Shown here: positions 24,485-36,148 of the stretch, one piece after another
Position numbering within the stretch: position 1 is the stretch's first letter
Layout of the letters: every line of letters starts with the position of its first letter
From: Ehretia macrophylla
Taxonomy: Eukaryota; Streptophyta; Magnoliopsida; Boraginales; Ehretiaceae
DNA length: 64,000 bases
Direction: 5' to 3'
NCBI GenBank assembly: GCA_037974665.1
Contig: CM075769.1
Span: 20,301,139 to 20,365,138, forward strand
Program-made: the position numbers and the translations under genes
The notes under the pieces: model-generated
Databases searched by the model: none
The model's input: only the letters and a program-made list of their open reading frames with translations
Told to the model about the DNA's origin: nothing

Positions 24485-27400
24485 TGTGACACCCCGAACC
24501 CAGCACTTCATTAATTGCATTCATTAAATGGTTAATTTGGATGTAACTTAGCTAATTACTTTTTATTTTTTATTTTCCATATTTTCATAAATTCAATTGT
24601 TTCTTTTCATGCATTTTATATTTTTATAAAATACTACATATTTTTAGGGGACTACAGCCCCTGACCGTGCGTGCATTGCATATCGGGATCAACGGGAAAA
24701 AATTCGCGAAATGTCTGATGAATAGTACCAACGGGATTTTTTTTTCCAGATTTTTTCAGATTTTTGGCATTTGTTTTGCTGAAATTTGATCACCCAAATG
24801 AACCTTTTGCCCTTACTAAAATGCCTTATTTATTTGACCTACCATTTGACCTTCTCATGAGAATAATATAAGCCAAGAACAAAAAAAAAAAAAAAAAGAG
24901 TCAAGAAATGGCCAAAAAATAGTTACCGGAATAGTAACTTTTTTTTGCAAAATTGCTATAGTTGGTCATTTCCATCCATTCCAAGCTTGAATCTTGAGTT
25001 CTTGAACATGTTTACACCTTCTTCAAGCTTCTCTAGCCTTGTGTGGTAAGAATTTCATCTTATTTTTGTATTTGAAAATTTTACACCTAAACTTTATTTT
25101 TTTTGGGATTTGTTGAGATATTACTTGGTTATGCTTGTTTATGCTTAAATTACTCTTATTAATGATCCTAGAGCATACTTTTGTGGTTAGATAGCATTTT
25201 GAATGGTTAAAAATGGAGTTGGAGTTTGAGGAAGATGATGAATAGTGAAATTTCTAGGGTTCTGAAAATTTATGCAATTTAATTTGATTCAATGCTTCTA
25301 GTAGTTGCTAATTAGGTCTTTGAGCGTGGAAAAAATGTTAGTTGCACTTGCCATGTACAAAATTTGAATAATTTGATCAAATTAAGCTACTTTAATAAGG
25401 GGTTTCGGGGTTAACTCAAATCCGGGCACGTTTCGAGGTTATGGCTAGTCTTTATTAAGTATTGAAGCTTTAGAAATGCCTTCGTTTCGCTTGTTTGGGT
25501 TTCGAAATTGGTACTTGTAGTGTAAACGCACAAAGAGGAAATCGGGGATTTAATGGTAAACGAGGTTTAACGGGTGAACTCGATAGTCCTTGGGGTACTA
25601 TAAGGTGTAATTTGAAGGATAGGATAACTTGTTTGGGAATCGTGAAGCCTTTCGGTTTGGAGCTTAATAGCAAAGATTGACAAAGGGGATTTTGAGTTGA
25701 AAGTGAATCCGGGTGCGTTTGGGCATTAGGGCTAGTGTCTAGTAAGTGATGAGGTGCTAGAAATGTATTCGCTTCGCTTAGTTGAGCTCCGATTAGAGTA
25801 TTTGTAATGTAATGCATAAAGAGGCAAATTCGGACTCTTCGGGTAATTGTACTTTAAAGTGAGATTTCAAGGGCTTAAGTGGTACCATAAAGTGTCATTA
25901 GAGATTTAGTATAGTTAGATTTGAGGTTTGTTATCTTGTGTGAAGTTTAGAGCTTATTTTGTTAGCATTTAGAAGGAGATTTGTTAGATTTCTTGTGAAT
26001 TACTTGAATTAGTTGCATTAGTAGTTATTATATTGTTATGTTTGCTCTAATTGATCATGATAGAGTTATATGTTATATAAGTGTGAAGTTTATGACCTAA
26101 ATACCAAGCATGTGAAAAGTGTCTAAATGAAGCTTATGTGAATTAGTTAAGCTTATTGCATAAGTAGCTATTTGAATTGTTATACTTGTTATAATTGCTA
26201 TATTTGTCTATTGATTGAGTTATAAAATGTAAATTGGGAAAAATGAGTATGATAACTTGAATTATCTTGTAATTAACTAGAGTTGAGTTCAAAAAAATGG
26301 TTAGCTTGTTGAACATGTAAGTTGAAATGGGAGGTGATTGGCTGCCATTTAGCTAAGTAAATGGAATTAGGGCCTTGTGCATGCTAATGCTAAAAAGCAA
26401 AGAATGCTTCTTGTCATATCCTCTAAGTTAGTTAAGATAATGCATGTCTAGAGATTTTAGAGTTTGATATTGTGATATGAACTTGTAGAACTAGCTAATT
26501 AATTGCATGATTAGCATTCTTAACTCATGTTATTTGTGTATGGTCAATCGGATGAATGTAGAATGATTTTATTGCATAACTGCCTAATTAGGAATTGAAG
26601 GGAATTGATGCCATGGGAAAAGGTTCAAATGGGAGTTTGGCTAAGTTTTGTATGTTTCGCTTCCTAAAGGTGAGGGACCTGCATCCTTACGTGCATTATA
26701 GTTTATTTTCTTGCTAAAAGAGTATATTGTTTAGTATAATTGCGTAATTGATATATGCTTATTGTTGCTAATTTGTAACTTGGTGCGAGGACAACCTACT
26801 TTTTGTCCTTAAATGTGTTTACTGATTATATTGTAATTGTTATCATTCTTGCATTGCATCGTGGTTGCGCAACCTCATTGTCGCGACGGATGCGATGGCC
26901 TCGCTGGGTGGCATCGGGCTTGCCAGTATTGGTTGCCTTAGCTCCGTCTGCTATTCCCTCACTCACCTGGTCCGGAGATTGCCAAGGGGTATTGGGTCAT
27001 AGGATCGGGTACATCCGGAGTACCCATTGGTGTAAGGGATGTCGGCATATCAAGATTGAGATCGTGGTTCGTGGATCGGGGATCGAAGATTTGGAGTGAT
27101 AAGGGTTATCGATTGTATCCTTTTAAAATGTGGTATTAGAATTGTTATTCACTGTTTATCTATTGTATTAATTGTGTTAAGTTGTTGCATTGCACGTCCC
27201 CGGTAGACCTTATCCCTCACTGAGCAATTGTGATTGCTCATACCTCGCTAAACATGTTTCAGGTGGTGCAGTTGGAGGAGTTGCCTTGGTTGCTGTGTAC
27301 TATTACTTGAGATTGGAGTGATTGCTTGCTAAACTGTAGAAAACCATGTTTGTCTACTTTATGTTATATTTTGGAGCCTAAGGGCTTATGTATATATATT

Positions 27401-27858
27401 TGAGTGGTTGCAAATTTGAAAGCTAATTGGATATAGTAAATGTTATGGAATTGTGGCATGTAATAACATTTGCTTCTGCTTCTAGCTACGTTGCATGCTT
27501 GGGTGTTATTGAACGGATGTGTGGTTGGCTTTAATTTCTAAGAATGTTTAATTGCTAACAAAGAATGGTATGATAAGCGAATGAAGACAAAGATTTTAGG
27601 ACTATGGTTGCATGCTTGTATGTGTTTATATTGTCTCGTGTTGCTTAAGGCTCGGATGGTCTTAAAGTTGGGATTTCAATTAGAAATGTTGTTCCTTTTC
27701 CTTCGTGTTTTATTTGAATGCTTACAGGTTACCAGAATGCCCACGGTACAGGGGAGACTCTGTCCGTTTTCCCAAAAATTTTGAGTCCGGGTTGGAATTG
27801 GGTTGTGATTAGTATGGTTAATAGAAGTCCCGGTTCTGTGAGGAATCGGGGCGTTACA
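24485..27858 (+). mobile_element. LTR B2, shared middle LTR of the B array
   Basis: 3374 bp, TGTGACACCCCGAACCC at the start and GGGGCGTTACA at the end, and uninterrupted. It is very similar to B1. It has a poly-A tract near 24880, the module at about 26850-27090 (GGTTGCGCAACC at 26863-26874, GGGTAC/GTACCC hairpin at 27007-27025) and the hairpin at 27221. PPT directly before it and PBS directly after it show it serves as 3' LTR of one unit and 5' LTR of the next. Short open frames inside are not supported as genes. Confidence 0.9.
27221..27240 (+). other. Chromovirus LTR hairpin, LTR B2
   Basis: Same perfect TGAGCAAT/ATTGCTCA stem with TGTG loop as in B1, between CCCTCAC and ATGTTTCAGGTGG. 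Confidence 0.72.
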
Positions 27859-28431
27859 AAAGTGGTATCAGAGCTTAGCTAGTTAGCTAGGCACAAGCCG
27901 GGATAAGGTCTTCGGCTTGTGGGGTAGTGGCCTTAGTGTCAATGTGTTTAGAAAGTGTATGTGCATGTCTTATGTTATAAGAGAGTTAATGTGATCAATG
28001 TGCTTATGGGATTAACATGTTTTATTTGTTGAGTGAACTAGTTGTGGTTTATGTGCTTGTGTGATAAGTGAAATGGATGTGGTTAACGCGCTTGATGTGT
28101 TTACATGTTCAATGTGTTTATGTGATTAATACGAGCTATGTGTGAATTATGTGCTCTGTGTACTTGAGTGCTCAATATCCTTTATATGACTAATATGCAT
28201 ATGTGATTAACTTGTTTTTTGTGAAGTTGTTGTTTAAATGACTTAGTAGTTTATAATTTGTGTATGTGAACTTGTTGCTTATGTGACTTTACTTGTTATA
28301 AATTGCTAACGTGATAAATGTGTTTTATTTGTTAAGCATACTTACGTGAAACAATGTGTTTTATGTATGAGGGTAGCTCGCTTGTATGTGTAAGAAATTG
28401 CGAGGACGCAATTTTTGTAAGGAGGGGAGGA
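27859..28431 (+). mobile_element. Internal region 2 of element B
   Basis: 573 bases, nearly the same as internal region 1. PBS TGGTATCAGAGC starts at about 27863; the PPT (GTAAGGAGGGGAGGA) ends at 28431. No coding sequence. The repeat of LTR-internal-LTR-internal-LTR identifies a tandem array rather than two separate insertions, since no duplication or foreign DNA separates the units. Confidence 0.87.
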
Positions 28432-28676
28432 TGTGACACCCCGAACCCAGCACTTCATTAATTGCATTCATTAAATGGTTAATTTGGATGTAACTTAGCT
28501 AATTACTTTTTATTTTTTATTTTCCATATTTTCATAAATTCAATTGTTTCTTTTCATGTATTTTATATTTTTATAAAATACTACATATTTTTAGGGGACT
28601 ACAGCCCCTGACCGTGAGTGCATTACATATCGGGATCAACGGAAAAAAATTCGTGAAATGTATGATGAATAGTACC
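28432..28676 (+). mobile_element. LTR B3, truncated third LTR
   Basis: The first 245 bases match LTR B1/B2 up to GAATAGTACC, where LTR C begins. The remainder and the right TSD of the array were lost in the deletion that also removed the Tekay gag end. Confidence 0.85.
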
Positions 28677-30388
28677 TGTGACGCCCGAGATTTAGCCATG
28701 CATTCAATTACTGTTGCATCCCTTATTTGCGCATTTCCTTCTTTGCTTTATTAATTGTCTTCTTAAAATTACTATTCACTCCATTTTTAGACTGCATTCT
28801 ATTAGTGAATTAGCATTTTTATTAAATCATATTAAATGTTAGAGTAGTAGGAAAAATGTGCAATTGAGCTAGAGGCGATAGGAGAGCTCGTTTAGAAAAT
28901 ATTTTTAGTAGTTGAATGAATAGTGTTACGTAACTAACTTAGAGTTTAATTAGCTAACATTAAATTTATGCTTAGGACTTGTTTCTAACTAGTTTGACTC
29001 ACATTTGACCATACACTTAAACTAAAATAACTCACCTAAGCTTATATAACACACACACAACTCACCTTAAGTCATAACAAGCAAAAATCAAAACAAAAAA
29101 ATTGCTGAATGGCACTGTAGCAGGGCCGAAACTTTGCAGCAGCTCAAGGAGAAAAAAATTGGTCTTCAACTCTTCAATCCAAGCCTTCCCAAGCCTTGAG
29201 AAAGTAGATTAGGGTGTGTGCAAGCCTCCTAGGTGTTCCTATACGCATTGGTGAGGGATTTCACGGCTTATTTTCGCATTTCTAAATAGTTGCTAATTTC
29301 TTGATTTGTTGAAAATGATGTTAAATGCTATTACAAGGCTCAAATAAGTTTATATATGTTGTGTACATGTAGTAGAGACCACATTTATGCTATTGTTTCA
29401 TGTATTAAACGGTAGAAATCGATAGTTGATTTGTGGGAGTGAATAGTGACGTTTTTCTAGGGTTTTTCGTAATTGCTCGAATTAGCTTGATTCAATACTT
29501 CTAATAGATGCCTTAGGTGCTAGTGAAGGTAGTCTAATAGCCCCGTACACTTGCATTGTCCTAAAATCGCATAAAACGTAAAATAGTCGACTTTAACAAA
29601 GGGCTTTCGGGGTTAATGCGAATCCGGGTGGATTCGGGCTTCACTTCTAGTATTCTTAGGCTACCTAGGTGCTATAGAAACTTTGATAACCCTTGTTTGA
29701 AGCCCGGATAAGGTATGTATAGTTTAAAGCCATAAGAGGGAATTTGGGGCTTTCGGAGTAATCGCGGGAATTTGAATGAGTTAGAGGGTTGAGAGGGTAC
29801 CTTGAGGGTTAGTTAGAAGGTTGGGAGAGTCTCCTTCGAAAATTAAATCATTAACTTTGGTTTGTAAGAGAAATAGTTTGTAAAATAAAGGGGTTTAGGT
29901 GCAATTTCGGTTGACTCACACTTCTAAACCCATGGCATGACTTCTTGAGTGTTTATATGTGGTTTCAAATTGATTTGGAGCTTTTGGTATGATTCTATAC
30001 TTATCTTGCATATGTCTCTTTGTAAAACTGCATAATTGCTTATACAATTGTTCTAATCTAATTGCATCGAGGTCAACCTACTTTGTTGATCCTCCTATGT
30101 TTTAATGCTTATATTATTGCTATTAACTTGCCATTGTTAAGTGCATTGCATAGTGGTTGCGCAACCATAGTGTTAGGGGCGGATGTGTTGAATATCGGCT
30201 GGGCGGCAGAGGGCTTGCCGGTGGATATTCAAACTCCATGCCCTAGTCCCTCATTCGCCTGGTCCGGAGATTGCCAGGAGATGTTGGGTCGTAGGATTAT
30301 CGGGGTACATCTGGAGTACACCCACTGGAGTGTTTGGGGATTATGCCGGCTTATCGTGATCGTGCTCGTGGTTCGTGGATCGTGGGTG
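28677..30388 (+). mobile_element. LTR 'C', truncated and fused to Tekay pol
   Basis: The LTR starts TGTGACGCCCGAGATTTAG directly after GTACC of LTR B3. It runs through a module (GGTTGCGCAACC at 30155-30166, CCTGGTCCGGAGATTGCC, GGTACATCTGGAGTACACCC) and stops within TTCGTGGATCGTGG, after which Tekay reverse-transcriptase coding begins. The normal LTR end, with the CCCTCACTGAG hairpin, is absent. The right breakpoint is uncertain by a few bases. Confidence 0.8.
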
Positions 30389-30865
30389 ACCATCAAGAAC
30401 AAATATCCTTTGTCATTGATTGACGAGTTGTTTGATCAACTTCAGGGAGCCAAAGTCTACTCTAAGTTTGACTTGAGGCAGGGGTATTATCAGCTTCGGA
30501 TTCGCACGGAGGATGTTCCGAAGTCTGCCTTCAGGACTCGGTACGGGCATTATGAGTTTGTAGTTATGCCCTTTGGATTAACTAATGCACCTGCAGCATT
30601 TATGGATCTTATGCATCGGGTTTTTCAGCCGTACTTGGACCAGTTCGTGGTGATCTTTATTGATGATATCTTGGTTTATTCTAAATTTGAATCGGAGCAC
30701 GAGCAACATCTACGACTTGTCTTACAGAAGCTGCAAGAGCATCAGTTGTTTGTGAAATTCAGCAAATGTGAATTTTGGCTACAACGTATATCTTTTCTTG
30801 GTCATGTTATCACACAGAGCGGTATTTCTATAGATCCCACTAAGATTGAATCGGTGATGTCTTGA
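30062..30865 (+). pseudogene. Chimeric frame: LTR C fused to Tekay reverse transcriptase
   Basis: One open frame of 267 codons joins about 109 codons of LTR C sequence to the Tekay RT. From about 30389 the RT has [38 protein letters not shown] and the catalytic box [10 protein letters not shown] (the YxDD-type motif of Ty3/gypsy). The N-terminal fingers of RT are missing. A TGA at 30863-30865 replaces an expected Trp codon just before the connection to RNase H. The LTR-derived part has no known domain. RT of this family copies element RNA into DNA in the virus-like particle; this one lacks essential parts. Confidence 0.85.
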
Positions 30866-31503
30866 AAACGTCCGGAGAATGTTTCTGAGGTTTGTAGCTT
30901 TCTTGGCTTGGCGGGTTATTATCGTAGGTTTGTCAAGGACTTTTCGAAGATTGCCGGGCCACTTTTTAAGTTAACTCAGAAACAAACTAGCTTTGTTTGG
31001 GATGAGAAATGTGAGAGTGGGTTTCAAGAGTTGAAAAAGAGGTTGACTACTGCTCCAGTACTTGCTCTACCAGAGGGGACCGATAATATGGTCATCTACA
31101 GCGATGCATCCAAAGAGCGCTTGGGATGTGTTCTTATGCAGAATGGCCGGATTATTGCCTATGCTTCTAGAAAGTTGAAGCTGTATGAGGTGAATTATCT
31201 GACTCATAATCTTGAGTTGGCAGCTGTTGTTTTCTCACTGAAAAGTGGCATAATTATCTGTGGGGCAGTAAGTTTGAGATTTTCACTGATCATAAGAGTC
31301 TGAAGTACTTGTTCTCACAGAAGGAGTTGAATATGCATCAATGGACGTGGATGGAACTTCTTGGAGATTTTAATTGTTCTATTAGTTATCTGCCTGGGAC
31401 GGCAAATGTTTTGGTAGAAGCTCTTAGCCGTAAGGTGAGTGTTTTTTGTTTGGCTGTCAAGAAATAGGAGGTTCTTGAGGAGTTCACTTATTGGAGACCG
31501 GAG
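30866..31503 (+). pseudogene. Tekay RT connection and RNase H remnant
   Basis: The frame continues from the RT past the stop with [17 protein letters not shown], then the RNase H-type domain [13 protein letters not shown] and [15 protein letters not shown] frameshift falls near 31240-31260; the next frame carries [15 protein letters not shown] and SYLPGTANVLVEALSRK. A TAG at 31465 stands where a Gln codon is likely. RNase H degrades the RNA strand of the RNA-DNA hybrid; this copy is broken. Confidence 0.87.
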
Positions 31504-32952
31504 TTGACTCAGGTTGGGGTGATGTGTTCACATCTCCGTATTCAGCCTTTATTGCTGTCTCAGATCAAAGAAGCTCAGCAATTTGATGTTCAACTTCAAA
31601 AGATCAAGGATCAGATCACGGATGATCAGTCTAACTTCAAAGTGCACGAGGATGGTATTCTTCAGTTTCGGAACAGGGTTTGTGTTCCCGATGAACCGGG
31701 CTTGAGGCGAGGTATTCTAGAGGAGGCTCATAATTCTAAGTATACTATTCATCCTGGTGGAACCAAGATGTATCGGGACTTGAAGCAATATTATTGGTGG
31801 AATAATATGAAGAGGGAGGTTGCTAAGTTTGTGTCTAGATGTTTGACTTGTCTGCGAGTGAAAGCCAAGCATCAACGACCTGCAAGTTTGCTTCAACCGT
31901 TGGCTATACCACAATGGAAATGGGAGTATTTTACGATGGACTTCGTCACTGGTTTGCATAGAACACCGAGAGATAATGATGCAGTTTGGGTTGTCGTGGA
32001 TCGTTTGACGAAGACAGCTCACTTTATTTCGATGCGGATAGGAGATGAAGTTGCAAAGTTGACGGATCTTTATTTGGATCAGATTGTTAAATTTCACGGG
32101 ATTCCATCTAGTATTGTCTTAGATCGAGATCCTCGATTTACTTCTCGCTTGTGGGAGAAACTTCAGGAGACTTTGGGTACTCAGTTGAATTTCAGTACAG
32201 CGTATCATCCCCAGACCGACGGTCAGTCTGAGAGGACTATCCAGATTCTGGAGGATATGCTAATGGCTTGTGTTCTGGACTTCGGGAAGAACTGGGAGAA
32301 ACATCTACCACTTGCCGAGTTTTCCTATAACAATAGTTATCAAGCTACTATTGGGATGGCACCTTTTGCAGCTCTTTACGGTCGTAAGTACAGTTCACCT
32401 TTGTATTGGGACGAGGTATGGGAGATGAAGACGATTGATCCGACTATTATGCCAGAGCTTCTAGAGAAGATTGAGAATGTTCAGTTGATCAGGTAGAGAA
32501 TGCTTACAGCACAGAGCAGATTCAAGAGTTATGCTGATAAGCGTCGTCGGGACTTGGAGTTTGCAGTCGGGGATCGCTTTTTCTTGAGATTGTCTCCTCG
32601 AAAGGGGTTTACTCGTTATGGTAATGGTGGTAAGCTGAGTCCGAGGTTTGTGGGGCCGTTTGAGATTACTGGCAGAGTTGGTAAGTTAGAATATCGGTTG
32701 GCTTTATCGGAGAATTTTTCTAATGTCCACGATGTATTTCATGTGTCTAATTTACGGAAATATAATCCGGATCCTTCTCATATTATTGAGCCAGAGCCAC
32801 TACAACTTCGTGAGAATCTGACTTATGACGAGCGATCGATTCGTATACTTGATCAGATGGAACGAGAGTTGAGGATGAAGAAGATTCCGATAGTTAAGGA
32901 GTTGTGGAAGCATCACGGTATTGAGGAGGCTACTTGGGAGAGGCGAGATTAG
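31504..32952 (+). pseudogene. Tekay integrase with C-terminal chromodomain
   Basis: The frame continues without its own ATG. It holds the HHCC zinc-binding region (HPGGTKMYRDLKQYYWW, then CLTCLRVK), the catalytic core with the three acidic residues D (FTMDFVTGL), D (VLDRDPRFTS) and E (TDGQSERT), and the GPFEI-type C-terminal domain. A chromodomain-like end (IRILDQMERELRMKK, WKHHGIEEATWERRD) follows, known to direct chromoviruses to chromatin. In-frame TAG codons lie at 32494-32496 and 32950-32952. The copy at 61232-61435 reads Gln (CAG) at the position of the second. Apart from these stops the domain order is complete. Confidence 0.92.
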
Positions 32953-33016
32953 ATGTAACAGTAGTACCCAGATCTTTTCCGTTCATCAAGTAAGAATTTT
33001 GGGGATGAAATTTCTT

Positions 33017-33029
33017 TAAGGGGAGAGAA
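33017..33029 (+). other. Polypurine tract of the Tekay element
   Basis: TAAGGGGAGAGAA directly precedes the TG of the 3' LTR. It is the expected primer site for plus-strand DNA synthesis. Confidence 0.85.
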
Positions 33030-35459
33030 TGTGAGACCCTATATTTTGCTTTATCTCGAATTGTGTGCTTTATCTCGCTCTGCATGAATTGACCTGTTTA
33101 TGTGCTATATGACTTAGAATGTGTTAAATATGTGATTAATACTCCTAATACATGCTAAATGTACATTCATGAAATTTTTATAAAAAACGGAATCAGAAAT
33201 TTTATCGCCAGTTTTGGTGAATAGTATTTTTGAACACCTATCCGCTAAAATTTTTACAGGGGTGTTTTAAACATTTTAAAACCTAGTCCTTGGGTATTAA
33301 TAGACCCGTGTTTGATTAAAACGGATTTGGAATCGATTTTAGAATTTTAAAGATTTTTACACTTTCTTTTGCAAGAAAACGAGTTTTAAGCCGACTCGGG
33401 TGAAACTGTTTTAATGTAAAACTCTTTGTCACCTAAAATATAATGTCTAGAATTAATTTAGGTGTTAATTTATTAGTTGAGCAAGAAATAGTCAATAAAA
33501 TGAATTAAAAGACTAGAAAATAGAATTAAAAGACTAAAAACTAACTTGACCATTCTTATTTTTGTTTGACCTTTACTTATATGCATCAACACACACTTGC
33601 AAAGCACAAACACACCCTCAAAAACACACACATAGCCGAGAGGTTCAAGGGAGAAAAGAGAAAGGAATTTCAAAGGTTTTCAAAGCAAATTTTCATAGAA
33701 AAAGCTAGTTTTTGTCCGTAGTTTTTCATGCCGAGTTGGATTCTGCTTGTTGGGCACGCATTGCCCACATATCTAGGCTTATTTCGCATCAAAGGTGAGA
33801 GAAAAATTCTAGATCTCAAAAGTCATTTTTTTATGTTTTTGCTTATAATTGCATTTTGAACCGTTAGAATGTTAATTTGAAGTTATATTATTGCTCAGTG
33901 CATGCTAAGGATCGATTATATGTATTCTTGTGAGATTTGAACCATTGTAGCATAAATTTTTATTTTCGGGTATTTAAAGTTGATAGATTGGCCATTTGTT
34001 GATTATGTTGAGTTGTAGTGGTTGGAATCGATTGCCGTCAATTTCTAAAAGTTTGTTAATTACGTGGTAGCGCCGTTATAATGCCGAATTTTCGATTCCG
34101 ATGTTTGTGTGAAAATCCAAAAATTTCAGCCTAGGTGCATTGAGGTTTTAGGGTTGTTGGGCTTGATTTTGATGTGTCTTGGTTGGTTTCCGAGAGAGCT
34201 AATGTAGTTGATTGAACGGGTGAGTGTTAGAAACTGATTTGGAGTTGTTTGGATTAGTAGAATGTAAGATATGATTATTTGAAGTTTAGGTTGTCTTTCT
34301 TTAAATTGTTTAATTGAGCCTCTAGTTGATTATGTGGTATATGAGTGATTGAATTGTGAGTTGTTGATGGTTAGACTAGGATTAGATTACGTGTTTAATG
34401 CATGTTAAGTTGGATGGTCTACTTTGTTATCTAACTTAGTTGTTTATTGTTTAATTGATTATTTGATGTTATATTGATGATAATTGATGATTATTGATTG
34501 ATGATTGATGAACCGGGAGATAGGCAATTTTCTAGATTGTCCTCCTGTGAATGATGTTTATTATTATTGTTGAGTCTTGGTATGTGTGTGCCACCTCTCG
34601 GGCAGCCTCGGGCTGTCGGGTTGATAACGGTATCACTACCAGAGACTACCTCCAGCTTGCATGACGGAGGTGTCATGGAGGGCGAGGCTAGTGAGGTACC
34701 TGGGGTGCGTGAGTAATGGGGAGTTACAAGAAGAATGGTTGAGATCGTGATGGCGTTTGGAGCTACGCCAAATAGAGTATCCTTTATTGATTGGTCATTA
34801 TAGTTATGTGTTTATATTGTTATTGAGGTTTATTAGTGTGTTTACTACTCAAATGATCATTTCCAAGGAGTATAGTAAATACTGTTTGAGATCTATCGGA
34901 TCCTCACTGAGCTTGTTTTATATAAGCTCACTCTCTATTATTGCATGCATACAAGTGTTATTGACCAAGATTACGAGTACGTGCCTCCAGAAGAGGATAA
35001 TGTGTCGTATGTGGACGAGTCCTATGTGCCAGAGTCTTTTCCTTGATGCTTGAGATTTTGTACACTCTATTATATTGTATATTAAACTAGTTGTCTTTTA
35101 TTTACTTTGTAGTTTATGATGTATAAGTTGTAGTAAAGATAATGAACTAAATGATGCTAACTTAGTAGTCTTTCTTTTGTTATGATTAGGTTACTAAGTT
35201 TATAATCTATTTTGAAATGTATGTTCAATTAATGTATTATGTTAGAACGGAGGCGTATAACTAAGAATGATTATTGTATAATATGGTTATGTTGTATGTT
35301 GTTAATGGTATTGAGGAATTGATTGTTGTTTGGTTGAGGAGTTTGATTGTATAATGTTCTGAGAGGTTGGTTTAGAGCCTCAGTGTCTTAATTACTGTCG
35401 TTATACTGCCGAAATTCCGTTGCGTCCTGACTTATTATAGGTGGGGTCGAGGCGTGACA
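33030..35459 (+). mobile_element. Tekay 3' LTR
   Basis: 2430 bp, TGTGAGACCC at the start and GAGGCGTGACA at the end, followed by the AATAG duplication. It is homologous over its full length to the 5' LTR at 13935. Hairpin at 34908. Confidence 0.93.
34908..34930 (+). other. Chromovirus LTR hairpin, Tekay 3' LTR
   Basis: TGAGCTT/AAGCTCA with a 9-base AT-rich loop, as in the 5' LTR, here preceded by CCTCAC. Confidence 0.65.
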
Positions 35460-35615
35460 AATAGTGCCAAACTAGGGTTCCGAAAAAAAGTTACAATTTA
35501 ATTCGTTTCAAGGTTTCTAGTAGTTGCTAATTAGGCCCTTGAGCATGGAAAAAATGTTAGTTGTGCTTGCTATGCACAAAAATTGGGTAATTTGATCAAA
35601 ATAGCCTACTTTAAA
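35460..35615 (+). mobile_element. LTR 'H', right part
   Basis: This resumes after the Tekay insertion. TTCTAGTAGTTGCTAATTAGG and GGAAAAAATGTTAGTTGTGCTTGC match LTR B (near 21420-21480). It breaks off in an A-rich run where the gag-protease array starts, so the breakpoint is uncertain by several bases. Confidence 0.65.
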
Positions 35616-35771
35616 AAAATTCAAAAAAATGAAAATTCAGATTTGTTACGCTGCTTTGGATCCCTTATTGGTATTCTTGGTAAGTTCTAGGGGCTTGAAA
35701 GAGAATACGAGAGGAAAAAGGCAAAGTGTGTGAGATTATTAGAGGGTAAATCCTTCTCAAGAGGGGGGGAA
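35616..35771 (+). mobile_element. Unit 0: internal region without the gene
   Basis: 156 bases corresponding to about 37373-37503 followed directly by the last bases before the LTR. The junction TAAA/TCCTTCTC shows that about 1.28 kb, the entire gag-protease frame except its last few codons, is deleted; AAA is common to both sides. PBS and most of the leader are missing as well. Confidence 0.85.
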
Positions 35772-36148
35772 TGATGCGAACCAGCTATCCACATTCAATG
35801 AACCAATTGAAGCGTCCACATTCAATGAACCAATTGGGCGTCGACATTCATTGAACCTTTTGGATGAATTTTTCAGCAAAGATTCAAGTCAAGATTCTAT
35901 TTTCAAGATTCAAGAACTTCAAGATTCTTCAAGAAGTTTCAAGAAGATTTGAAGATTTAGTCAAGATTTGATTTCTTTGTAATTTTATCATAGTTTTAGT
36001 TTTCAGTTTTAGTTTAATTTCCTATGGACGAATTTAGGTGTTCACACTAGGAGAGAGACTTTCTTGGGCTACAAGATTAGGTGTTCACACTAGAAAGGAG
36101 CTTTTCTTGGGTTGCAAGTTTGCTTCCTTTTTAGTTACTATTCACGTC

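Larger units (their letters stand above)
13935..35459 (+). mobile_element. Nested Tekay-type Ty3/gypsy element, AATAG TSD
   Basis: A 5' LTR (13935-16351) and a 3' LTR (33030-35459) in the same orientation are flanked by identical AATAG at 13930-13934 and 35460-35464. The element keeps a PBS, a gag start, part of pol and a PPT. Its middle was invaded by the B array and LTR C and then lost its gag end, protease and reverse-transcriptase start by deletion. The C-terminal chromodomain-like end of integrase and the type of gag and leader indicate a chromovirus, most like the Tekay/Del lineage. It cannot be functional. Confidence 0.9.

Noticed and set aside
26803..27099. 98-codon frame in LTR B2 and similar frames at 18712 (minus) and 46733
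   Set aside because: They lie in the GC-rich LTR module where stops are rare, and differences between copies do not look like protein conservation.
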